From JANQOH01 sp965200095 (GTDB lineage: Bacteria; Pseudomonadota; Alphaproteobacteria; UBA7887): a stretch of 64,000 bases of DNA. The stretch lies in NCBI GenBank assembly GCA_965200095.1, contig OZ241350.1, positions 992,001 to 1,056,000 of the forward strand, given 5' to 3'. Shown here piece by piece: positions 34,622-44,346 of this stretch. The first letter of the stretch is position 1. Each line of letters opens with the position of its first letter. Position numbers and translations under genes: made by a program. The notes beneath the pieces were generated by a model. It was not told the DNA's origin. It did no database searches and saw only the letters and a program-made list of their open reading frames with translations.

Positions 34622-35416
34622 TCAGACGCGCGCGAGAAAAGCGCCGAGCGCCCGGTTGAACGCCTCCGGCTGCTCCACATTCGCCAGATGCGCCGCGTTG
34701 TCGATGACCGCGAGTTCCGAACCTGCGACCCGGTCGCGGATCGCTTCGTGGCCCGACACCGGGGTCGACGGGTCGTCCTTCCCCGCGATCAGCAGGACCG
34801 GCGCGCGGATTTCCGAAACGCGCTTCAGGTAGTCGATTTCGCGTATGGCGTGGCAGCAACCCACGAACCCCTCGACGGGCGTGCTCCGGATCATGGCGCC
34901 GATGCGCTCCAGGGCGGGCCCGCCCGAGTCGCGGTAAGATTGGGTGAACCAGCGCGCAAGCGTCGCCTCGGTCATGGCCGCCATTCCGTGCTCGCGCGCC
35001 GAAGCGATGCGCTCCGCCCACATGCTCCCGGCGCCCTCCGGCCATTCGGCGATGGTGTCGCAAAGGACGAGCGCGCTCAGGCGGTCGCCATGGTGAATGC
35101 CGAGATGCTGGCCGATCATGCCGCCCATCGAGCAGCCGCAAAACACGCCGGTCCCGATGCCCAGCGAGTCCCACAGCGCGAGGACATCGGCGGCCAGCAT
35201 CGCCATGTCGTAGGGGCCGGCGGGCGCCTGCGTGCCGCCATGCCCGCGCGTGTCGTAGCGCAACACCCGGTATTCCCCGGCGAAAGCGGCCGCCTGGTCG
35301 TCCCACATCCCGAAATTGGACGCAAGGCTGTTGGAGAAGGTGAGCGCCGGCGCGCCCTCCGGCCCTTCCAGGCGATACGCGACATCGATGCCGTTGACGC
35401 GGACAGTCTCGTTCAT
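34622..35416 (-). CDS. Alpha/beta hydrolase, 3-oxoadipate enol-lactonase-like
   Basis: 264 residues from the ATG at 35416. Nucleophile elbow CGCSMGGM (Ser), oxyanion stretch NSLASNFGMWDDQ, DTRGHGGT, a cap helix region, late Asp in AGKDDPSTP and His in NAAHLANVEQP. This pattern is characteristic of PcaD, but no other beta-ketoadipate genes are nearby, so the substrate is uncertain. Confidence 0.8.
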   Translation of the reverse strand: MNETVRVNGIDVAYRLEGPEGAPALTFSNSLASNFGMWDDQAAAFAGEYRVLRYDTRGHGGTQAPAGPYDMAMLAADVLALWDSLGIGTGVFCGCSMGGMIGQHLGIHHGDRLSALVLCDTIAEWPEGAGSMWAERIASAREHGMAAMTEATLARWFTQSYRDSGGPALERIGAMIRSTPVEGFVGCCHAIREIDYLKRVSEIRAPVLLIAGKDDPSTPVSGHEAIRDRVAGSELAVIDNAAHLANVEQPEAFNRALGAFLARV

Positions 35417-35522
35417 GGGCGTCCTTTCCCGTGCTGGCGCGCGGCGCGGGCCGCGCGTATCTTCCGCCGCGCAGCTTCGGCAGCTTCGTTGCGCAACGCA
35501 GCATAGGCGGACGGGCGACGGC

Positions 35523-37160
35523 ATGGAACGGGAATCGATGCACTATGACGCGGTCGTCGTCGGCGCCGGCCCGGCGGGTCTCGCAGCGGCGATCCGTCTC
35601 AAACAGCGCGACGCCGGCCTCTCGGTCTGCGTCGTCGAGAAAGGGTCCGAGGTCGGCGCCCACATCCTGTCGGGCGCGGTGCTGGAAACCCGGGCGCTCG
35701 ACGAACTGTTCCCCGACTGGCGCGACCGCGGCGCGCCGGTGGACACCCCGGTGCGCGAGGAGCGCTTTCTGTTCCTGTCGGAAACCCGCGCCTTCGCCCT
35801 CCCGCACTGGGCGCTGCCGCCGGTCATGCGCAACCGCGGCAACTATATCGTGAGCCTCGGCAATGTCTGCCGCTGGCTCGCCGGCGAGGCGGAAGCGCTC
35901 GGCGTCGAAATCTATCCGGGCTTCGCCGCCGCCGAGATTCTCTACGACGACGCCGGCGCGGTCGCCGGAGTCGCGACCGGCGACATGGGCGTCTCGCGCT
36001 CCGGCGAGCCGGGGCCGAACCATCAGCCGGGGGTCGAACTGCGCAGCCGCATCGCCCTGTTCGCCGAAGGCTGCCGCGGCAGCCTGGGCCAGGCGCTGAT
36101 GGAGCGCTTCGGCCTGCGCGCCGGCGCGCAGCCGCAGACATACGGCCTCGGCCTCAAGGAGCTCTGGGAGGTCGCGCCCGACCGTCACCGCCCCGGCCTG
36201 GCGATGCACAGCGTCGGCTGGCCGCTGGACCGGCGCACCTATGGCGGGTCGTTCCTCTACCATCTCGACGGCAACCGGGTCGCCGTCGGTTTCGTCGTCG
36301 GTCTCGACTACGCCAACCCCCATCTCAGTCCCTATGACGAATTCCAGCGTTTCAAGACCCATGCGGCGATCCGCGGGACGTTCGAGGGCGGGCGCCGCAT
36401 CGCCTACGGGGCGCGGGCGGTCAACGAAGGCGGGGCGCAGAGCCTGCCGAAACTCGTCTTCCCCGGCGGCGCGCTGATCGGTTGCGCGGCGGGCACCCTC
36501 AACGCGCCGAAAATCAAGGGGACGCACACGGCAATGAAGTCGGGAATGCTCGCCGCCGAGGCGGCGGCCGAGGCGCTGGCGGGCGGCGACGGGGGAAGCG
36601 TCGAAATCGCCGCCTACGAAACCGCGTTCCGCGCGTCCTGGGCCTGGGACGAGCTGCGCCGCGCGCGCAATGTGCGCCCGGGCTTCCGCCGGGGCCTCTG
36701 GCTCGGCGCGCTTCACGCGGGGTTCGACCAGACGGTGCTGCGCGGCCGCGCCCCGTGGACCTTGCGCCATGCGCGGCGAGACCGCGACGCGACGCGGCCG
36801 GCGGCCGCCTGCGCGCCCATCGCCTATCCCGCGCCCGACGGCGTGCTCACCTTCGACCGGCTGACCAACCTCGCCTTTTCGGGGACCAATCACGAGGAGG
36901 ACCAGCCGGCGCATCTGAAACTGGTCGACGACGCGGCGGCGATCGGGCGGGGTCTCGCAATATGGGGCGCGCCGGAGCGGCTCTATTGCCCGGCCGGAGT
37001 CTACGAAATCCTCCGCGACGACGATGGCGCGAACCCGCGCCTCCAAATCAACGCGCAGAACTGCCTGCACTGCAAGACATGCGACATCAAGGACCCGGCG
37101 GACAATATCCGCTGGACGACGCCCGAAGGAGGCGGCGGCCCCAACTACCCGGACATGTAG
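35523..37160 (+). CDS. Electron transfer flavoprotein-ubiquinone oxidoreductase
   Basis: 545 residues. Passes electrons from ETF to ubiquinone. N-terminal FAD-binding VVVGAGPAGLAAAIRLKQ, then SGAVLETRALDEL and the quinone-binding region; the C-terminal 4Fe-4S cluster uses the Cys in LYCPAGVYE and NCLHCKTCDIKDP. Length is normal. The ATG at 35523 is divergent from the hydrolase gene by 106 bp. Confidence 0.93.
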   Translation: MERESMHYDAVVVGAGPAGLAAAIRLKQRDAGLSVCVVEKGSEVGAHILSGAVLETRALDELFPDWRDRGAPVDTPVREERFLFLSETRAFALPHWALPPVMRNRGNYIVSLGNVCRWLAGEAEALGVEIYPGFAAAEILYDDAGAVAGVATGDMGVSRSGEPGPNHQPGVELRSRIALFAEGCRGSLGQALMERFGLRAGAQPQTYGLGLKELWEVAPDRHRPGLAMHSVGWPLDRRTYGGSFLYHLDGNRVAVGFVVGLDYANPHLSPYDEFQRFKTHAAIRGTFEGGRRIAYGARAVNEGGAQSLPKLVFPGGALIGCAAGTLNAPKIKGTHTAMKSGMLAAEAAAEALAGGDGGSVEIAAYETAFRASWAWDELRRARNVRPGFRRGLWLGALHAGFDQTVLRGRAPWTLRHARRDRDATRPAAACAPIAYPAPDGVLTFDRLTNLAFSGTNHEEDQPAHLKLVDDAAAIGRGLAIWGAPERLYCPAGVYEILRDDDGANPRLQINAQNCLHCKTCDIKDPADNIRWTTPEGGGGPNYPDM

Positions 37161-37186
37161 ATTCCGAATCCGGCTTTCCGATCGAT

Positions 37187-38737
37187 TTATTCCCGTCTTC
37201 TTTCGCGAGAGCGATATGAAACGGCGGGGCTGCCCGTTTCGTTTACGTCTCGCCAGATTCGGACGAGTCGCTCCCTGGCCGCCTCGTCGGGCGCATAGAA
37301 GCGGTAGATACGCTTTTCGCCGATGCCCTGCAGAACCCCGGAGAGATTCACGATGTCCTCCGGGCGGTCGCTTCCGGGCCTTTCGACCGGTATTTTCCGG
37401 CACGCCCGGCGTCCGTCGAAGCGGTGAATTCCATAAGCGGTGAGGCAGGCGCGGTCCTCGAGGCAGGTTTCGCCGCGATCCCGCAAGGCCTTCGTATAAC
37501 GCTCCAGCGAATCCGCTCCCGCCCCTTCCGCGAGTTCCCCTGCGTCGAAGCACTTGTACAGCCGCCGGGCGCGCAGCGCCGACGCCAGGCGGGCAATCTC
37601 ATTGTCGTTCCCCGCTCCCGACATGGCGCCGAGGGCGCCCCGGACCGTTGCGTCGTCGAGCGCGAGATAATCTTGCAGGGACTTGTTTCCGGAATAATAC
37701 AGGAGAAGAGGATGATCGCCGGGCAAGCCCGTTGCGCCCGCGCGCCCCTTTTCCGTGAGTTCGGCGACTCTCGCCAACAGGGCGCGGAGCATTCGCTCGG
37801 CGCCCATGGATGTCTTGTGCAAATATACCTGACGATAAAGGCGGTGTCGCGCCAGCACATATTCCTCCGCCGCCGAGAACGCCTTGCGACCGATATGGAA
37901 CCCCGGGGTTTCGACAAATTCCCCGGTGGCGCCCGGCCGCCGGACCGCGGGCGGGCCGACCCGCAGATTGTCGATCAACCAGTCGCAATCGACGGCGCCC
38001 GACCCGGCGCCGGTCATGCGCCGATCACGCTGAAGGCAATCCAGGCGATCCGCGTCGAATTGGCCGAAAACCACCGAAGCATAGACGTCCGCCGGTTCTT
38101 TCCGCCCGAGAAGTTTCGCGATTTCTCCGGAAAGGCGATCTCCCAGCACCCGGCGGATTTCGGTGTCGCCGGATATTATATCGCGCGTCCGGTCTTCATG
38201 CCGCCGATCCGAACCCCGGTCTCTTTCCGCCTTCTCGAACGCGCCGCCGCAGGGGCCGCGCCCGACATCGCGAAGCAACGCCGCCAGCACGGCGACCGCG
38301 GCGCGGTCGTCGTCGAAGTCGGCGCCGACCTCCCGGAGCACGGCGTCGGCCAGACGGCGAGCGACATGAAAGGCGCCGATGGAATGGGAAAAGCGCGAAT
38401 GGGTCGCGCCGGGGAACACCGTGTCGGCCAGACCGAGCTGCCCGATGTTCCGCAAGCGTTGAAATTCCCGGGTGTCGATGAGGCGCCGGGCAAGATCGTC
38501 GACCTCGTTGGCGCGGAACGCGATGAACCCGTGGACGGGATCGAGAAGCCGGCGTTCCGTCATGGTCCGCGCCCGGATGAGTTTGCCGTTCTCGAACACC
38601 GCCGGCGCGACTCCCTGCGCCGCGGCGCGGCGACGGGCCCGGCGCGCGGCGCGGCGCATCGCCGCTTCGGCGCCGGCCAATTCGGCGTCGCGCGTCGCTG
38701 CGGCGGGTTCCGGGCGTTCCGGTTCGTGCGGGATCAC
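37187..38737 (-). CDS. HD-superfamily (SAMHD1/dGTPase-like) protein with degenerate metal site
   Basis: 516 residues from a GTG overlapping the stop of the zeta-like gene (GTGA). Family regions: DPVHGFIAF, REFQRLRNIGQLG, FPGATHSRFSHSIGAF (first His kept, residue 113), and FDADRLDCLQRD. The usual HD segment LLHDIGHGPFSHAFE here reads LLRDVGRGPCGGAFE (from residue 154): the HD His, the following GH His and the last His are all replaced. The metal site should therefore be impaired; a binding or regulatory role is possible. The N-terminus is Arg/Ala-rich. Confidence 0.8.
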   Translation of the reverse strand: MIPHEPERPEPAAATRDAELAGAEAAMRRAARRARRRAAAQGVAPAVFENGKLIRARTMTERRLLDPVHGFIAFRANEVDDLARRLIDTREFQRLRNIGQLGLADTVFPGATHSRFSHSIGAFHVARRLADAVLREVGADFDDDRAAVAVLAALLRDVGRGPCGGAFEKAERDRGSDRRHEDRTRDIISGDTEIRRVLGDRLSGEIAKLLGRKEPADVYASVVFGQFDADRLDCLQRDRRMTGAGSGAVDCDWLIDNLRVGPPAVRRPGATGEFVETPGFHIGRKAFSAAEEYVLARHRLYRQVYLHKTSMGAERMLRALLARVAELTEKGRAGATGLPGDHPLLLYYSGNKSLQDYLALDDATVRGALGAMSGAGNDNEIARLASALRARRLYKCFDAGELAEGAGADSLERYTKALRDRGETCLEDRACLTAYGIHRFDGRRACRKIPVERPGSDRPEDIVNLSGVLQGIGEKRIYRFYAPDEAARERLVRIWRDVNETGSPAVSYRSRERRRE

Positions 38738-39246
38738 GAGCGCCGCCCCTCTTCGAGCAAGACCGGCTCCATACCGGAATTGTCATACACGGCCCATTTG
38801 TCCGCAAGATCGCGATAGATGTCGTTGAAGTTGCGCCATCCGGCCCGAAACCGTCGGCGCACCGCCTCTTCCGGCACATCGTGACCGCCTTCCGATACCC
38901 GCCGGCGGACGCGCTCGAGGGCCGTTTCGGGCGTCGGCAGGCGCAGGAAGAACAGCGCCACGCAATATCCCCACTCCCGCCAGACGGGGATCCGGCGAGC
39001 GTAGCCCCGTCCGCTCAGCGTCGTCTCGAACGCGAAACTTTCGCGCCGCGCCGCGTGCCCGCGGATCGCCTCGATCGTCAGCCGGCCCGCCCGGAGCCCG
39101 GCGGCGGCCGGTCGGAGCGGCGCCATGCCTGCGGCGATCGCGTCGGCGTTCACGAATGTCGGGCAACCGGCCTCGTGCGGCAGGAACTCCGTCGCGAAGC
39201 TCGTCTTTCCCGCGCCGTTCGGGCCGGCGATGATCAGTATCCTCAC
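38734..39246 (-). CDS. Zeta-toxin-like P-loop kinase
   Basis: 170 residues from the GTG at 39246. Walker A IIAGPNGAGKTSFA (residues 4-17), then FVNADAIAAGMAP and FAFETTLSGRGYA, as in zeta toxins and related small kinases that phosphorylate UDP-N-acetylglucosamine. Its stop overlaps the HD gene start, so the two are translationally coupled. No epsilon-type antitoxin is present. It could instead be a harmless kinase of the same family. Confidence 0.8.
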   Translation of the reverse strand: MRILIIAGPNGAGKTSFATEFLPHEAGCPTFVNADAIAAGMAPLRPAAAGLRAGRLTIEAIRGHAARRESFAFETTLSGRGYARRIPVWREWGYCVALFFLRLPTPETALERVRRRVSEGGHDVPEEAVRRRFRAGWRNFNDIYRDLADKWAVYDNSGMEPVLLEEGRRS

Positions 39247-39311
39247 GGCGGGCTTGCCGGGGTCGCAACGCCACGCCGCCGGCGCTGTCCGCCCCGGCGA
39301 CCCCGCCCCGC

Positions 39312-40499
39312 TCAGGCCGCGCGTTCGACGGCGATGGCGGTCGCCTCGCCGCCGCCGATGCACAACGCGGCGACGCCCTTGCTCAGGCCGTATTTGCGCA
39401 ACGCCGCTATCAGCGTCGCCACGATGCGCGCGCCCGACGAGCCGACGGGGTGGCCCATGGCGCACGCGCCGCCATGCACGTTGACCTTGTCGGCCGGCAG
39501 CCCGTGCTCCTTCATCGCCGCCATCGTCACCACGGCGAAGGCTTCGTTGATCTCCCACAGGTCGACCTCGTCCTTGCGCCATCCGGCGCGGGCGAGGACC
39601 TTGTCGATGGCGCCCACCGGCGCGGTGGTGAACCATTCCGGGGCCTGGGCGTGCGCCGCGTGCGCGACGATGGCGGCGAGCGGCGCGACGCCGCGGCGTT
39701 CCGCCCCGGAGCGCCGCATGAGGACCAGCGCGCTCGCGCCGTCGGAGATCGAACTCGAATTCGCGGCCGTCACCGTCCCGCCCTCGCGAAAGGCCGGGCG
39801 CAGGCGCGGGATCCGCGCGACATCGGCGGTAAAGGGCTGTTCGTCGCGCGTCACAGCGGTTTCGCCCTTGCGCGTGCGCACGGCGACGGGGACCGTCTCC
39901 TCGTCGAAACTGCCGTCCTCGTTGGCGCGGCGGGCGCGCTCGAGCGAGCGGATGGCGAATTCGTCCTGCTCCTCGCGGCTGAACTGGTATTTTTCGGCGG
40001 TGTTTTCGGCGAAAGCGCCCATGAGCTTGCCGCGGTCGTAGGCGTCCTCGAGGCCGTCGAGGAACATGTGGTCCTTGACCTCGCCGTGGCCCATGCGCAG
40101 CCCGCCGCGCGCCCGGGGCAGCAGATAGGGAGCGTTGGTCATGCTCTCCTGGCCGCCGGCGACAACGATATCGGCCGCGCCGGCGGCGATGGCGTCATGG
40201 CCGAACATCGCGGCCCTCATGCCCGACCCGCACATCTTGTTGACGGTCGTCGCGCCCACCGAGTCGGGGAGGCCGGCGGCGCGCGCCGCCTGCCGCGCGG
40301 GCGCCTGACCCTGGCCGGCCTGCAGGACGCAGCCCATGACGGTTTCGCCGACCTCGGCGCCGTCCACCCCCGCGCGCTCCAGCGCCGCGCCGATGGCCGC
40401 GGCGCCGAGAGCCGGGGCGTCGACGGCCGCCAGCGCCCCCTGAAAACCGCCCATGGGCGTGCGCGCCATCCCGGCGACGACGATCGGATCCGCAGCCAT
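39312..40499 (-). CDS. Acetyl-CoA acetyltransferase (thiolase)
   Basis: 395 residues; the ATG at 40499 is preceded by AAGGAGG. Catalytic residues visible: nucleophile Cys in NKMCGSGMRA, His in GGACAMGHPVGSSGAR, Cys in LCIGGGEATA. It may condense two acetyl-CoA (PHB or ketone metabolism) or act in degradation; the genes around it do not decide. Confidence 0.92.
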   Translation of the reverse strand: MAADPIVVAGMARTPMGGFQGALAAVDAPALGAAAIGAALERAGVDGAEVGETVMGCVLQAGQGQAPARQAARAAGLPDSVGATTVNKMCGSGMRAAMFGHDAIAAGAADIVVAGGQESMTNAPYLLPRARGGLRMGHGEVKDHMFLDGLEDAYDRGKLMGAFAENTAEKYQFSREEQDEFAIRSLERARRANEDGSFDEETVPVAVRTRKGETAVTRDEQPFTADVARIPRLRPAFREGGTVTAANSSSISDGASALVLMRRSGAERRGVAPLAAIVAHAAHAQAPEWFTTAPVGAIDKVLARAGWRKDEVDLWEINEAFAVVTMAAMKEHGLPADKVNVHGGACAMGHPVGSSGARIVATLIAALRKYGLSKGVAALCIGGGEATAIAVERAA

Positions 40500-40597
40500 T
40501 CCGGCCTCCTTCGGCGTTGTTCGCGAGCACTGTCCGTGAAACGGCGACAGCATACACCGATTGCGCCGCTGCGAAAGGACGCGCCGCGCCCCGGCCG

Positions 40598-40888
40598 TCA
40601 GCGGGCGGCGGGCGCGTCCTCGTCCAGGCGCTCGATCGTCCCGCCGCGGGCGCAGGCGAAGCGGTGGGTCGCCGCGCCGATGCGCATTTCGAGCACGTAG
40701 CGGCGTTCGTCGGGCGCGTCCACGGGTTCGGCGATCGACAGGTCGCGCGCGCCTTGCGCCATATATAGAGCCGCCAGCTGCTTGAGGCGTTCGTAGCACA
40801 GGGCGAACGACCCGCCGGTCGCCGCCGCCGGCGCCGAAACGGCGCCCAGCGCCGCCGCCAGCGCCAGCGCGCGCACGCCGCGCCGCAC
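40598..40888 (-). CDS. Small secreted protein of unknown function
   Basis: 96 residues with a clear signal peptide (RALALAAALGAVSAPAAA) and a mature part of about 72 residues with two Cys (FALCYERL and FACARGG) that may form a disulfide. It starts 3 bp downstream of the glcE stop in the same direction, so it is likely co-transcribed. No family recognised. Confidence 0.65.
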   Translation of the reverse strand: MRRGVRALALAAALGAVSAPAAATGGSFALCYERLKQLAALYMAQGARDLSIAEPVDAPDERRYVLEMRIGAATHRFACARGGTIERLDEDAPAAR

Positions 40889-40891
40889 CGC

Positions 40892-42133
40892 TCAGGCCCC
40901 CGCGACCATGCGCCCGGGGTTCAGCACGCCCCTGGGGTCGAACTGGCGTTTCACTCGCGCGCTCAACGCGGCAAGGGCGGGCGGTTGCGGCTCGAACACC
41001 GCCACCCGCGCGCGCACCGCGTCGGGCGCGCGGAACAGAGTCGCGTGACCGCCGCGTCCCGCCGCCGCCAGGGCGCCGCGGACCGTCGCCGCGCCGGCGT
41101 CTTCGCCGACGGGGACCGACAGCCAGATCAGCCCGCCGGCCCAGTCGAAAAAGAACCGCGCGTCCAGCGTCGCCGCCACGGCGCCGGCGACCGGGGCGGC
41201 GCCCGCCGGCGGCGCCGACACCCGCCACACGGCGCGGTCGAACGGTTCGGCGAGCAGCGCGGCGCCGCCGACCTCCCGCCACAGGCGATCCGAGTTATGC
41301 CGGTGCAGCTCTTCGACCTCGCCGCGTCGGGCGAGGAGCGCGCGCAGCCGCGCGCAGCGGTCGAGCGCCGAAGCTTCGGGGCCCTCGAGGCGCGCCGCGG
41401 TCACCGCCGCGCCGGCGTCGGCGACGCGGGAGACTTGCGAACGCGCCGCCGCCGCCGCCGGCAGGTGCGCGAGCGCCGTCGCTTCCAGGGGCGACCGCGC
41501 GACCTCGCCGAGGGCGGCGACGCCGGCTTCGTCGTCGAGGCCGTAAAGCAGGACGGTGCGGGTCTTCTCCGGCGCCGGCAGCACTTTCAGGGTGACATCG
41601 GTCAACACGCCGAGGGTCCCCCAGGAGCCGGCGAGCAATTTGCAAAGGTCGTAGCCGGAGACGTTCTTGACCACCTTGCCGCCGGTCTTGAACGACTCGC
41701 CGCGTCCGTTGACGGCGCGCGCGCCGAGGAAATGGTCGCGCGCCGCGCCGGCCCTGAAGCGGCGCGGCCCGGACAGGTTGCAGGCGACGACTCCGCCGAC
41801 GGTAGCCGTGTCGGGGGCGGCGTCCGGGCCGGCGCCGAGCAGGACGCCGAGATCCGGCGGCTCGAAGGCGAGATGCTGCCCGTGCGCCGCAAGCGCCTCG
41901 TCGATTTCGGCCAGCGGCGTGCCGGCGCGCGCGCTCAGCGCGAGTTCCGCCGGTTCGTATTCGACGATTCCCGAAAGGCCGTCGAGCGCCAGCTGCGCCG
42001 GCAGGTTGCCGGGCCGCCCCAGGCTGCGCTTGCTGCCGGCGCCGGCGATTTCGAGCGGCGTGTCCCCGGCGCAGGCCCAGGCCACGACGTCGCGGACTTG
42101 GGCGTCGTCGGTAGGCCGGAAGCGGCGCTCCAT
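40892..42133 (-). CDS. glcE: Glycolate oxidase FAD-binding subunit GlcE
   Basis: 413 residues; the ATG overlaps the glcD stop (ATGA). PCMH-type FAD-binding region: LEIAGAGSKRSLGRP, LDGLSGIVEYEPAEL, LTLSARAGTPL-like text and GGVVACNLSGPRRFRAGAARDHFLG. C-terminal KRQFDPRGVLNPGRM. GlcD, GlcE and GlcF together oxidise glycolate to glyoxylate. The usual next gene, glcF (iron-sulfur subunit), is absent from this window. Confidence 0.9.
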   Translation of the reverse strand: MERRFRPTDDAQVRDVVAWACAGDTPLEIAGAGSKRSLGRPGNLPAQLALDGLSGIVEYEPAELALSARAGTPLAEIDEALAAHGQHLAFEPPDLGVLLGAGPDAAPDTATVGGVVACNLSGPRRFRAGAARDHFLGARAVNGRGESFKTGGKVVKNVSGYDLCKLLAGSWGTLGVLTDVTLKVLPAPEKTRTVLLYGLDDEAGVAALGEVARSPLEATALAHLPAAAAARSQVSRVADAGAAVTAARLEGPEASALDRCARLRALLARRGEVEELHRHNSDRLWREVGGAALLAEPFDRAVWRVSAPPAGAAPVAGAVAATLDARFFFDWAGGLIWLSVPVGEDAGAATVRGALAAAGRGGHATLFRAPDAVRARVAVFEPQPPALAALSARVKRQFDPRGVLNPGRMVAGA

Positions 42134-43620
42134 CAGAAGCGCGGCAGGTCCGGGAACGGCACCTTGCCGCGATGGATGTGCATACGTCCGAGTTCGGCGC
42201 AGCGATGCAGCTGGGGGAACATCTTGCCGGGGTTCAGCAGGCCGTCGGGGTCGAAGGCGCATTTCAGCCGCTGCTGCTGGTTCAGGTCGACCTCGTCGAA
42301 CATTTCGCCCATCAGGTCGCGTTTCTCGACCCCGATCCCGTGCTCGCCCGAAAGCACGCCGCCGACCTCGACGCAGAGTTTCAGGATATCGGCGCCGAAC
42401 GCCTCTGCGGTCTCCAGTTCGCCCGGCGCGTTGGCGTCGTAGAGGATGAGCGGGTGGAGATTGCCGTCGCCGGCGTGGAAGACGTTGGCGACGCGCAGCC
42501 CGTGCCGCGCCGACAACGCGCTCATGCGGCTCAGCACTTCCGCGAGACGGGATCGCGGGATGGTTCCGTCCATACAGTAATAGTCGGGCGAGATGCGCCC
42601 GACGGCGGGGAAGGCGGATTTGCGGCCGAGCCAGAAGCGCTGGCGCTCCTCCTCGCTTTCGCTGGCGCGCAGCATGACCGCGCCGCAGTCGCGCGCGATC
42701 GCGCCGACGCGCCCGAGCAGCTCGTCGACCTCGACCGCCGGCCCGTCCAGCTCGACGATCAGCAGCGCCTCTACGTCGAGCGGGTAGCCCGCGCCGCAGA
42801 ACGCTTCCGCCGCGTGGATGGCGGCGCGGTCCATCATTTCCATCCCGGCGGGAACGATCCCCTCGGCGATGACCCGGGCGACGCAATCGCCGCCCGCCGC
42901 GACGTCGGAGAAGCCGATAAGCAGCGCGCGCGCGGCTTCGGGACGCGGGAGGATGCGCACCGTGACCTCGGCGATCACCCCCAGCAAACCCTCCGACCCG
43001 GTGAGCACGCCCATCAGATCGTAGCCTTCGGAATCCAGATGCCGCCCGCCGAGACGCAGCACGGCGCCGTCCATGGTGACGATCTCGAGGCCGAGGATGT
43101 TGTTGGTTGTGACGCCGTATTTCAGGCAATGCACGCCGCCGGAGTTCTCGGCGACATTGCCGCCGATGGAACAGGCGATCTGGCTGGAGGGGTCCGGCGC
43201 GTAATAGAAGCCTTCGGCGGCCACGGCCTCGCTGATCGCCAGATTGGTGACGCCGGGCTGCACCACGGCGCAGCGGTTGTCGTAGTCGATCTCGAGGATG
43301 CGGTTGAGTTTGGTAAGCGCCAGGCTCACGCCGTCGGCGAGGGGAAGGGCGCCGCCGGACAGCCCCGTTCCGGCGCCGCGCGGCACCACCTTCACCCCCG
43401 TTTCGGCGCAGGCGGCGAGGACGGCCGCGACCTGGGCGGTCGATTCCGGCAAGGCGACGATGAGCGGCATGGCGCTGTAGGCGGTCAGGCCGTCGCTGTC
43501 GAAGGCGCGCATCCCGTCGCGGTCGTCGATCACATTGCCGGGGGGCAGGATGTCGCGCAGCCGCGCGGCCAAGCGCGCCCGGTCGGCGATGACCGCGGCG
43601 TCGGGTTCGGGCATCCGCAT
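42133..43620 (-). CDS. glcD: Glycolate oxidase catalytic subunit GlcD
   Basis: 495 residues. FAD-binding motifs VVPRGAGTGLSGGALPL and SSQIACSIGGNVAENSGG; C-terminal HAGDGNLHPLILYD, EVGGVLSGEHGIG and DPDGLLNPGKMFP. First gene of the pair. It lies 13 bp downstream of rpmJ. Confidence 0.93.
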   Translation of the reverse strand: MRMPEPDAAVIADRARLAARLRDILPPGNVIDDRDGMRAFDSDGLTAYSAMPLIVALPESTAQVAAVLAACAETGVKVVPRGAGTGLSGGALPLADGVSLALTKLNRILEIDYDNRCAVVQPGVTNLAISEAVAAEGFYYAPDPSSQIACSIGGNVAENSGGVHCLKYGVTTNNILGLEIVTMDGAVLRLGGRHLDSEGYDLMGVLTGSEGLLGVIAEVTVRILPRPEAARALLIGFSDVAAGGDCVARVIAEGIVPAGMEMMDRAAIHAAEAFCGAGYPLDVEALLIVELDGPAVEVDELLGRVGAIARDCGAVMLRASESEEERQRFWLGRKSAFPAVGRISPDYYCMDGTIPRSRLAEVLSRMSALSARHGLRVANVFHAGDGNLHPLILYDANAPGELETAEAFGADILKLCVEVGGVLSGEHGIGVEKRDLMGEMFDEVDLNQQQRLKCAFDPDGLLNPGKMFPQLHRCAELGRMHIHRGKVPFPDLPRF

Positions 43621-43633
43621 GGCGGGGCGCGCT

Positions 43634-43759
43634 TCAGCCCTGGCGGGCCTTGAAGCGGGGGTTGGTCTTGTTGATGACGTAGAGGCGGCCCTTGCGCCGG
43701 ACGATCCGGCAATCGCGGTGCCGCTTCTTCGCCGATTTGAGCGATTTCAGCACTTTCAT
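43634..43759 (-). CDS. rpmJ: 50S ribosomal protein L36
   Basis: 41 residues, beginning MKVLKSLKSAKKRHRDC and ending NKTNPRFKARQG. This is the zinc-less, slightly longer L36 form common in alphaproteobacteria; only one Cys is present. The ATG at 43759 fits the family start. Its short distance to glcD suggests read-through. Confidence 0.93.
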   Translation of the reverse strand: MKVLKSLKSAKKRHRDCRIVRRKGRLYVINKTNPRFKARQG

Positions 43760-43998
43760 GACGCCCATCCGCAGGAAGGCCCCGCCGACAGCGCGGGCAT
43801 GGCGCACCCTATCGCAGCCCGTTCCCCTGTCAAGAGGAGACCTCCGCACAAGGCCCGGATTTTTCGCGGTCCGGTCCGCGATTCGGCGGTTGCCTGTCGG
43901 GCGGACTTCCCGCGGTAGCGCGAGGCGTCGACAGGATGACCGGATGCCTCTCATCGTGACGGCCGGATCGCCGAAGTATCGGCATTGTAGAAGACAAT

Positions 43999-44310
43999 GC
44001 CATCGAATAATACTCCGTCATTCCCGCGAAGAACGTGCGAGGCAATCGGACGTCTCTCACTATGACGGCTGGACAACTCAGGAATTGCAGCGGTGAAAGA
44101 CAGTAACCCCGATATAATACTCGTCATTCCCGCGAAAGCGGGAATCCGGAGACGGCCGTCCGCAATGTCGGCCCGGTTTTTCTTACGGAAACGCCGCAAC
44201 GGATTCCCGCTTTCGCGGGAATGACGAGTGTTTGTAACGCCATTCGATTTCTTCACACGCTCTTTCGCGGGAATGACGAAGAGTTAGTAGTGTCTCCCGA
44301 TTGCTTCACA
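43999..44310. repeat. Palindromic repeats between rpmJ and autotransporter 2
   Basis: One full long-loop element at about 44124-44228, arm fragments near 44018 and 44265, and recurring border text (CACACGCTCTTTCGCGGGAA). Nothing gene-like is visible in 43760-44319. Confidence 0.8.
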
Positions 44311-44319
44311 CGCTCGGGA

Positions 44320-44335
44320 GCGCCCGTCCGGGCGC
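44320..44335. terminator. Hairpin downstream of autotransporter 2
   Basis: GCGCCCG and CGGGCGC separated by two bases, 11 bp beyond the stop codon of the autotransporter. No T-run. Confidence 0.5.
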
Positions 44336-44346
44336 GCCGGCGGCGG

